Part shown: piece by piece, positions 27,162 to 32,686 of the stretch
Position numbering within the stretch: the first letter of the stretch is position 1
Layout: the number at the start of each line of letters is the position of its first letter
Source: Prochlorococcus sp. AG-388-A01
GTDB lineage: Bacteria; Cyanobacteriota; Cyanobacteriia; PCC-6307; Cyanobiaceae
Assembly: GCA_003279945.1 (NCBI GenBank)
Contig: QCGK01000010.1
Coordinates: 1-32,686, forward strand
DNA length: 32,686 bases
Direction of reading: 5' to 3'
Program-made: the position numbers and the translations under genes
Notes under the pieces: generated by a model
Database searches by the model: none
What the model was told of the DNA's origin: nothing
What the model saw: only the letters and a program-made list of their open reading frames with translations

Positions 27162-28520
27162 ATGCCAAACCTTATAAAAGAAAATATTCAAAAAACCAGG
27201 AATAATTCTTCTCATAGCATCAAAAAATTATTAAGACAGAGATCACTCGTCGTTGCATTATCGCTCTTATTAACAGGGTTAGGAGCTTCAATTACTAGCA
27301 TATTTTTTAAAACAGGAATTTATTTTATTAATAATTGGAGATTAGCACTTTTAGACCAATTCCCATCTATTTTGGTCTTACCAATTTTTGGAGCTATAGG
27401 AGGAGCAATTGCGGGATATTTGATCAAAAATATTGCACCTGCTGCAAAAGGTTCAGGTGTAAGTCAAATCATGGGTTTCTTGAGGCATAAAAAAGTACCA
27501 ATGAATATAAAAGTGGGATTAATAAAGCTCGTATCAGGCATTATCGCTATTGGTAGTGGATTCCCTTTGGGTCCAGAAGGTCCATCAGTTCAAATGGGGG
27601 GATCAGTTGCTTGGCAAATGGCTAAATGGCTAAAAGCTCCTACAGCTTTCAGAAGAGTAATAGTAGCTGCAGGGGGTGGTGCTGGAATAGCCGCAGTATT
27701 TAGCGCTCCACTAGGTGGGTTTGTTTATGCAATAGAAGAGCTATTAAACTCTGCCAGACCAGTAATTTTGCTATTAGTATTAATTACAACTTTCATTGCA
27801 GATTCATCTGCTGATCTTATTCAAGCCTTAGGCTTAGATCCTAAAGCAGGAGGCTTTGATTTTAGCCTCGGATTTTTGATTCAAAAAGAATACGATCCAT
27901 CAGTTTTTTTCTTACCAATAGATTTTATTTACCTCGTTTTACTAGGAATAATTATTGGGATCTTTGCAGAATTGTACAGCAGATATGTTTTGTTAATGCA
28001 AAATCTTGGAAAAAAGTGGTACAAAAATAAATTTGTTTTAAAAATGAGTATTTGTGGACTTTTTTTAGGAAGTATATATTCTTTTTTACCCAGTACATTT
28101 CATAATTTAGATGAATTGCAGAAAATAATAGCTGAGCAAAATACAAGTATTGGAATAGCTTTGTTAGCAGTTTTAGTATTATTTATCACGACAGGTTTAG
28201 CTGCTGCATCTGGAGCTCCTGGAGGATTGTTCTATCCTATGCTTACATTAGGTGGATCAATAGGTCTAATAATGGGGAGCTGGGTAGAAATGGCAACAGG
28301 ACATGCACCTAGTACATACATTTTTGCGGGAATGGGAGCTTTCGTAGCAGGATGTTCGCGAACACCAATAACAGCTATGTTTTTAGCTTTTGCCTTAACA
28401 AAAAATTTATTAATAATGAAACCTGTCTTAATCAGCTGCATTGCCAGTTTCTTGATAGCAAGAGCATTTAATGAAGAATCAATTTATGAAAGACAAATAC
28501 AAATAGAATTAGAAGACTAA
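27162..28520 (+). CDS. ClC-family chloride channel/antiporter
   Basis: The 452-residue membrane protein has the ClC fold marks: GSGVS (97-101), GPEGPSVQMG with the gating glutamate E139, and GAPGGLFYPMLTLG. The internal pair IEE (191-193) matches the proton-pathway glutamate of E. coli ClcA, so the protein is more likely a Cl-/H+ antiporter than a pure channel. The usual Arg of GREGP is Pro here. The ion preference (chloride, nitrate or fluoride) is not settled; the sequence looks unlike the fluoride-specific branch, but this is judged by eye. It lies 9 bases after acnB and converges with purU with a 10-base gap. No CBS domains are present. Confidence 0.92.
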   Translation: MPNLIKENIQKTRNNSSHSIKKLLRQRSLVVALSLLLTGLGASITSIFFKTGIYFINNWRLALLDQFPSILVLPIFGAIGGAIAGYLIKNIAPAAKGSGVSQIMGFLRHKKVPMNIKVGLIKLVSGIIAIGSGFPLGPEGPSVQMGGSVAWQMAKWLKAPTAFRRVIVAAGGGAGIAAVFSAPLGGFVYAIEELLNSARPVILLLVLITTFIADSSADLIQALGLDPKAGGFDFSLGFLIQKEYDPSVFFLPIDFIYLVLLGIIIGIFAELYSRYVLLMQNLGKKWYKNKFVLKMSICGLFLGSIYSFLPSTFHNLDELQKIIAEQNTSIGIALLAVLVLFITTGLAAASGAPGGLFYPMLTLGGSIGLIMGSWVEMATGHAPSTYIFAGMGAFVAGCSRTPITAMFLAFALTKNLLIMKPVLISCIASFLIARAFNEESIYERQIQIELED

Positions 28521-28530
28521 GAAATAATCT

Positions 28531-29385
28531 TCAATCAAAAACAGCAGTTTTGCTGTTATAAACAAATACTTGATGATTTAGATGTAATCTAACCGCTCTT
28601 GCTAGAGCTATTCTTTCAATATCTCTTCCTTTTCTAATCAAATCATCAACTTCATCCCTATGACTTACGTTAACTGTGCATTGCTCTATTATCGGACCTT
28701 CATCAAGATCTTCAGTAACATAGTGAGCTGTAGCACCGATTAATTTAACACCTCTCTTCCATGCTCGATGATATGGTTGAGCCCCCTTAAAGGCAGGTAA
28801 GAAAGAATGATGAATATTTATTATTGAAGAAAACTTTTTTAAAAAAGAGTCACTCAAAATTTGCATATATTTAGCTAATACAACCAAATCAATTTCATAT
28901 TCTTTTAGTAAATTTAAAAATTGATCTTCAACAACAGATTTATCAATATTAAAGGTATCAACATGAACAAATTTTGCATTAAAGTCATTTGCAATATTTT
29001 TAAGATCAGAATGATTTGAAATTATTAACGGCACTTTCATTTTAAGTTCACCATTTCTTACTCGCCAAAGTAAATCAATCAAACAATGATTTTGTTTACT
29101 CACGAAAATAGCAACATTTGGAATTTCATCAGAATAATTTACATTAAATTGTCCATTTACTTCATCTGCAATTTTTTCAAATTCTTTATAAATTTCATCT
29201 CTACTAAAAGATGCATTTTTACTATTCCATTCAATTCGACTAAGAAACAAGCCCGCATCTTGATCTGTATGATGATCAGAATGTTTTATGTTGCCACCGT
29301 AATTGGAAATCCAACTTGTAAGTAAACTTACAAGGCCAGGACGATCGGGACAAACAATTTTGAATATAATTGAAGGATGTTCCAA
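28531..29385 (-). CDS. purU: Formyltetrahydrofolate deformylase
   Basis: The 284-residue protein starts with TTG; no ATG in frame upstream or within the ACT domain fits. An N-terminal ACT domain opens with CPDRPGLVSLLTSWI (12-26). The C-terminal formyltransferase-fold domain has LAKYMQILS, NIHHSFLPAFKGAQPYHRA with the catalytic N190 and H192, and D228 in EDLDEGPI. It hydrolyses 10-formyl-THF to THF and formate. This balances the one-carbon pool, which fits the glycine-cleavage gene in the same window. It is divergent from the FAD oxidoreductase with a 48-base gap. A terminator-like hairpin overlaps its last codons. Confidence 0.97.
   Translation of the reverse strand: MEHPSIIFKIVCPDRPGLVSLLTSWISNYGGNIKHSDHHTDQDAGLFLSRIEWNSKNASFSRDEIYKEFEKIADEVNGQFNVNYSDEIPNVAIFVSKQNHCLIDLLWRVRNGELKMKVPLIISNHSDLKNIANDFNAKFVHVDTFNIDKSVVEDQFLNLLKEYEIDLVVLAKYMQILSDSFLKKFSSIINIHHSFLPAFKGAQPYHRAWKRGVKLIGATAHYVTEDLDEGPIIEQCTVNVSHRDEVDDLIRKGRDIERIALARAVRLHLNHQVFVYNSKTAVFD
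28536..28557 (-). terminator. Intrinsic-terminator-like hairpin inside the last codons of purU
   Basis: In the purU transcript, AACAGCA (28557-28551) pairs perfectly with TGCTGTT (28546-28540) around the loop AAAC, followed by a run of U to 28537. The hairpin encodes the last amino acids, before the TGA at 28533-28531. The stem has three G-C pairs, the best terminator-like structure I found in the window. Confidence 0.55.
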
Positions 29386-29433
29386 AAAATCTTTAATTAT
29401 TAAGTCAAATATGCAAGTATATCTAATATATCA

Positions 29434-30516
29434 ATGAAAGGCTCAAAAGAAAATTTTAAGAAGGCACATATAGTTATTATTGGATCGGGAATTATTGGAA
29501 AATTTAACGCGTTAGAATTATCAGAATTAGGTTTTCAAATAACAATAATAGATCCAGTTCAAATACAAAATAGTAGCAATGCAGCTTTAGGTTTACTAAT
29601 GGGTAATATGTATCAAAAAAGGAGAGGTAGAAGTTGGGATCTCAGGAAACAAAGCATTGAATTATGGCCAGAATGGATTACATTCCTGCAAAAATATAAT
29701 AATGAATTAAATATTGAAAAACCATTAATACAACTAACTACAAATGAAGAAAAGTTTAAAAAATTAGAGAAATTTATTTATGAAACTAATGATACAAACT
29801 TAAGAATATTAGAAAGAGACTCAAAATTTATCAAGAATATAAATAAGGCCTTCCATGCAAAAAATATAAAAGGAATGATCTCATTCAAAGATGGAAGAAT
29901 AAATGCTATGTCGTTACTTAAGACATTAGATAAATATCTAAAATATAATAAAGTAAATTTTTTAAAAGAGGAAATAATAAAAATCAGAAAATCAAACAAT
30001 CATTGGATTTCTAGAACAAGAAACAATGAAGAAATTAAATCTGACATGGTTATTTTGTGTAATTCTCTAAAAACAGTTGATTTAATAGGTAACCTATCTC
30101 ACAACATCAAATTACAACCTGTTTTAGGACAAGCTATGGCAGTTTATATTAATGATGCAGAAGTTGATTTATTGTCGCTGCCAAAAATATTCAATATAAA
30201 TGGTAAAAATATAATTATAAAATCAAAAAATAAGCTAATCATTGGTTCAACTGACGAATGTACTACTAAGCCAGAAGAAAATACATTCAAAAAACTCACA
30301 AATTTTCTTGATGAAAAACCAAGTTGGCTTATAAAAGGGAAAATTTCTAAAAAATGGTTTGGAATAAGGTCGAGACCTGTTGGCGAACCTTCACCGATCA
30401 TGAAGAATTTGGAAGATGGGCTAATTATATGTACAGGTTTTTATAAGAATGGAATTTTACTTGCTCCAGCTTGTGCCAAATGGGTCGCTACTGAAATAAA
30501 AAATTACATTTCCTAA
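29434..30516 (+). CDS. FAD-dependent amine oxidoreductase (DadA/ThiO-like)
   Basis: The 360-residue protein opens with a dinucleotide-binding fold, [10 protein letters not shown] (13-22), and an acidic end to the second strand (IIDP). The C-terminus reads [11 protein letters not shown] (335-345), close to the GHYRNGILLAP-type end of glycine oxidase ThiO, which makes iminoglycine for the thiamin thiazole. Glycine or a D-amino acid is therefore a likely substrate. In several cyanobacteria thiO is fused to thiG; here the gene stands alone and no other thiamin gene is visible. The middle part is diverged and Lys-rich. It overlaps the end of the convergent dnaK by 4 bases. Family secure, substrate open. 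Confidence 0.75.
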   Translation: MKGSKENFKKAHIVIIGSGIIGKFNALELSELGFQITIIDPVQIQNSSNAALGLLMGNMYQKRRGRSWDLRKQSIELWPEWITFLQKYNNELNIEKPLIQLTTNEEKFKKLEKFIYETNDTNLRILERDSKFIKNINKAFHAKNIKGMISFKDGRINAMSLLKTLDKYLKYNKVNFLKEEIIKIRKSNNHWISRTRNNEEIKSDMVILCNSLKTVDLIGNLSHNIKLQPVLGQAMAVYINDAEVDLLSLPKIFNINGKNIIIKSKNKLIIGSTDECTTKPEENTFKKLTNFLDEKPSWLIKGKISKKWFGIRSRPVGEPSPIMKNLEDGLIICTGFYKNGILLAPACAKWVATEIKNYIS

Positions 30517-32420
30517 TCTTTTGTTTCGGTAAAGTCCGCGTCAATTACATCATCTCCACCTTTATCATTTGATTCATTTTGATCAGGACCACCTCCTGCG
30601 CCGGGTGTTGGAGGCTGATTACCTTGTTGCTGATAAACAGATGATCCAACTGCATAGAGTTCTTGCTGAAGCTCTTCAAGAAGTTTTTTCATTGATTCAT
30701 AATCTTCTTTTGATGTTGCTTCTTTTAGAGCATTACTTTTCTCTTCAACCTTAGACTTTGCAGCAGCATCAATTTTATCTCCTAATTCACCAAGTTGCTT
30801 TTCTGTCTGATAAACAAGTGTTTCAGCTTGATTCTTTAAATCAATTTTCTCTCTTTTGTCTTTATCAGCTGATGCATTTGATTCTGCATCTTTTACCATT
30901 TTTTCTACCTCATTATCAGATAAAGTAGAAGCACCAGTGATAGAGATACTTTGCTCTTTTCCACTTCCTTTATCTTTTGCGGTAACGCTAAGGATACCAT
31001 TTGCATCGATATCAAATGTAACTTCAATTTGGGGAACGCCTCTTGGTGCTGAAGGTATACCATCCAATCTAAAAGTCCCTAAACTTTTATTATCAGAGGC
31101 CATTTCTCTTTCACCCTGTAATACGTGAATTTCTACATTTGTTTGACCATCCACAGCAGTTGAATATGTCTCAGATTTCTTAGTAGGTACTGTAGTGTTT
31201 CGATTTATCATTTTTGTCATTACTCCCCCAAGAGTCTCTACACCTAAAGAAAGTGGAGTAACATCAAGTAGCAATATATCTTTAACTTCACCTGCTAAAA
31301 CTCCACCCTGAATAGCAGCTCCAACGGCTACTACCTCATCAGGATTAACAGTTTGGTTGGGTTCTTTACCTATTATTTTTTTAACTAAATCTAAAACAGC
31401 AGGTATTCTTGATGAGCCTCCCACCATTACAACCTCATCAATTTCACTAGTAGAAATTTTTGCATCACTTATGGCCCTTTCAACTGGAGTCTTGCATCTG
31501 TCTATTAGAGAAGCTGCTAATTCTTCAAACTTTGCTCGAGTCAGATTGAGATCTAAGTGTTTTGGACCTTCAGGAGTCGCTGTGATAAAAGGTAAATTTA
31601 TTTCACTTTGCGTAGCATTTGAAAGCTCAATTTTTGCTTTTTCAGCCGCTTCAGTAAGTCTTTGTAGAGCTTGTTTATCTTGCCTAAGATCAATCCCCTC
31701 ATTAGATTTAAACGTACTAGCTAAATGATCTACAATGCACCTATCAAAATCATCACCTCCAAGATGAGTATCTCCGGACGTAGATAAAACTTCTGTTACT
31801 CCATCACCAGCTTCAATAACTGATACATCAAATGTTCCTCCACCCAAATCGAAAACAAGAATTTTTTCATTTTCTTTGTCTAAGCCATATGCTAAAGCTG
31901 CAGCAGTTGGCTCATTAACTATTCTAAGAACTTCTAAACCTGCGATCTTTCCTGCATCCTTTGTAGCCTGTCTTTGAGAATCATTGAAATAAGCTGGTAC
32001 TGTTATTACAGCCTGAGTAACTTTTTCACCAAGATATTTCCCTGCATCATCAGCTAACTTTCTTAGAACTTGAGAACTTACCTCTTCAGGAGAAAACTGC
32101 TTATCTAAAATAGGACACTTTAATTTAACGCTAGAACCAGATTTTTCTACAGAGTAACTGACTTCTTTAGATTCTTCATTAACCTCATCAACTCTTCTAC
32201 CAACAAAACGCTTTGCAGAATAAAAAGTATTTTCAGGATTCATAACAGCTTGCCTTTTCGCAATTTGTCCAACAAGCTGATCTTGATTTTTAGTATATGC
32301 AACAACTGATGGAGTAGTTCTGAAACCCTCCGCATTTGCTATTACAGTAGGTTTACCACCTTCCATTACAGCGACACAACTATTAGTTGTTCCTAAATCG
32401 ATTCCAACAACCTTACCCAT
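30513..32420 (-). CDS. dnaK: Chaperone DnaK (Hsp70)
   Basis: I chose the ATG at 32420, which gives the canonical [14 protein letters not shown] opening and 635 residues. An upstream ATG at 32450 would add ten residues that Hsp70s lack. The ATPase domain carries [11 protein letters not shown] and [10 protein letters not shown]. The linker and start of the substrate domain read [14 protein letters not shown], followed by a helical lid. A Gly/Pro-rich tail ends in [10 protein letters not shown], the bacterial terminal motif. It folds and protects proteins using DnaJ and GrpE, which are not in this window. Cyanobacteria keep several dnaK paralogues; the typical tail suggests the main DnaK2-type one. 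It diverges from aroE. Confidence 0.97.
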   Translation of the reverse strand: MGKVVGIDLGTTNSCVAVMEGGKPTVIANAEGFRTTPSVVAYTKNQDQLVGQIAKRQAVMNPENTFYSAKRFVGRRVDEVNEESKEVSYSVEKSGSSVKLKCPILDKQFSPEEVSSQVLRKLADDAGKYLGEKVTQAVITVPAYFNDSQRQATKDAGKIAGLEVLRIVNEPTAAALAYGLDKENEKILVFDLGGGTFDVSVIEAGDGVTEVLSTSGDTHLGGDDFDRCIVDHLASTFKSNEGIDLRQDKQALQRLTEAAEKAKIELSNATQSEINLPFITATPEGPKHLDLNLTRAKFEELAASLIDRCKTPVERAISDAKISTSEIDEVVMVGGSSRIPAVLDLVKKIIGKEPNQTVNPDEVVAVGAAIQGGVLAGEVKDILLLDVTPLSLGVETLGGVMTKMINRNTTVPTKKSETYSTAVDGQTNVEIHVLQGEREMASDNKSLGTFRLDGIPSAPRGVPQIEVTFDIDANGILSVTAKDKGSGKEQSISITGASTLSDNEVEKMVKDAESNASADKDKREKIDLKNQAETLVYQTEKQLGELGDKIDAAAKSKVEEKSNALKEATSKEDYESMKKLLEELQQELYAVGSSVYQQQGNQPPTPGAGGGPDQNESNDKGGDDVIDADFTETKD

Positions 32421-32536
32421 GGGTAAATTCTCATATTCAATATTCTCCATAATCGGTCATTGAAGTCATTATTGTTACTCAAAGACGGGGTGTGGTTCCC
32501 GAACAGATCGCAATTCTTTTTTAAAAGTTTCTAAAA
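32421..32536. promoter_or_regulatory. Divergent dnaK-aroE control region with a GC-rich patch
   Basis: The region must hold the promoters of both genes. I could not find a convincing -35/-10 pair or a CIRCE-type heat-shock repeat. A patch at 32485-32511 is about 63% G+C (17 of 27), far above its surroundings. It contains a 4-bp CGGG/CCCG stem at 32486-32489 and 32498-32501. Confidence 0.4.
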
Positions 32537-32686
32537 ATGATTACTAGTAAGACATCTTTTATTGCATTAATCGGCAATCCAGTAAGCCATTCTTTATCAC
32601 CAATCATACAAAATGCAGCCCTTCAATATTTAGGCTTAGATTTAATTTATATTGCAGTACCTTGTAGAGATAAAGATCTAAAATTA
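32537..32686 (+). CDS. aroE: Shikimate dehydrogenase (partial, runs off right edge)
   Basis: The ATG at 32537 opens 50 codons that stay open to the window edge. The N-terminus reads ALIGNPVSHSLSPIIQNAA, the shikimate-binding signature of AroE (the SLS serines contact shikimate). The rest, including the NADP-binding domain, lies outside. It reduces 3-dehydroshikimate to shikimate, in the same pathway as the DAHP synthase encoded at 23414-24481. It is divergent from dnaK. Confidence 0.93.
   Translation, partial: MITSKTSFIALIGNPVSHSLSPIIQNAALQYLGLDLIYIAVPCRDKDLKL

Noticed and set aside
32421..32450. Ten-residue N-terminal extension of DnaK
   Set aside because: Hsp70 proteins begin at [11 protein letters not shown]. 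The added residues match nothing in the family.

Overview
The window is strongly AT-rich and tightly packed with single-copy housekeeping genes. Many genes overlap by 1-28 bases, and no gene-free stretch exceeds about 210 bases. Gene content, protein sequence style and gene order point to a streamlined marine picocyanobacterium. The best match is Prochlorococcus marinus, probably a high-light-adapted lineage. This assignment rests on recognition, not on a database search. I see no insertion sequence, prophage, CRISPR array, integrase or other sign of an accessory island. It is ordinary core genome.

Left part (1-6461): a SprT-like zinc metalloprotease cut by the window edge (minus), a small membrane-anchored protein, an ATP-dependent DNA ligase resembling the T4 phage type, and a 50-residue small protein (plus). 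A minus-strand series follows, read from high to low coordinates: tRNA-Val(UAC), an A-type iron-sulfur carrier, valyl-tRNA synthetase and a TVP38/TMEM64-family membrane protein. The tRNA and the enzyme that charges it therefore lie on the same strand about 450 bases apart.

Middle part (6560-17366, all plus): mazG-speE-speB-gcvT covers nucleotide house-cleaning, polyamine synthesis and glycine cleavage. It is followed by aspS and pyrG, then queE-queC-pabB-pabC. That last group joins two steps of 7-deazaguanine synthesis to the two chorismate-to-p-aminobenzoate steps of folate synthesis, with a 4-base overlap at both the queC/pabB and pabB/pabC junctions. cobA (minus) converges on pabC with a 28-base overlap.

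Right part (18185-32686): an MFS exporter coupled to polyphosphate kinase; a group 2 sigma factor followed by a phytol-kinase-family protein; DAHP synthase (minus); aconitase B and a ClC chloride channel/antiporter; formyltetrahydrofolate deformylase (minus); a ThiO/DadA-like FAD oxidoreductase; DnaK (minus); and the first 50 codons of shikimate dehydrogenase, cut by the right edge.

No undescribed multi-gene system is apparent. The items most worth checking are the phage-like ligase, an unusual U-U mismatch in the tRNA-Val T stem, the small 50-residue gene, and several hairpins at gene ends, one of them inside the last codons of purU.
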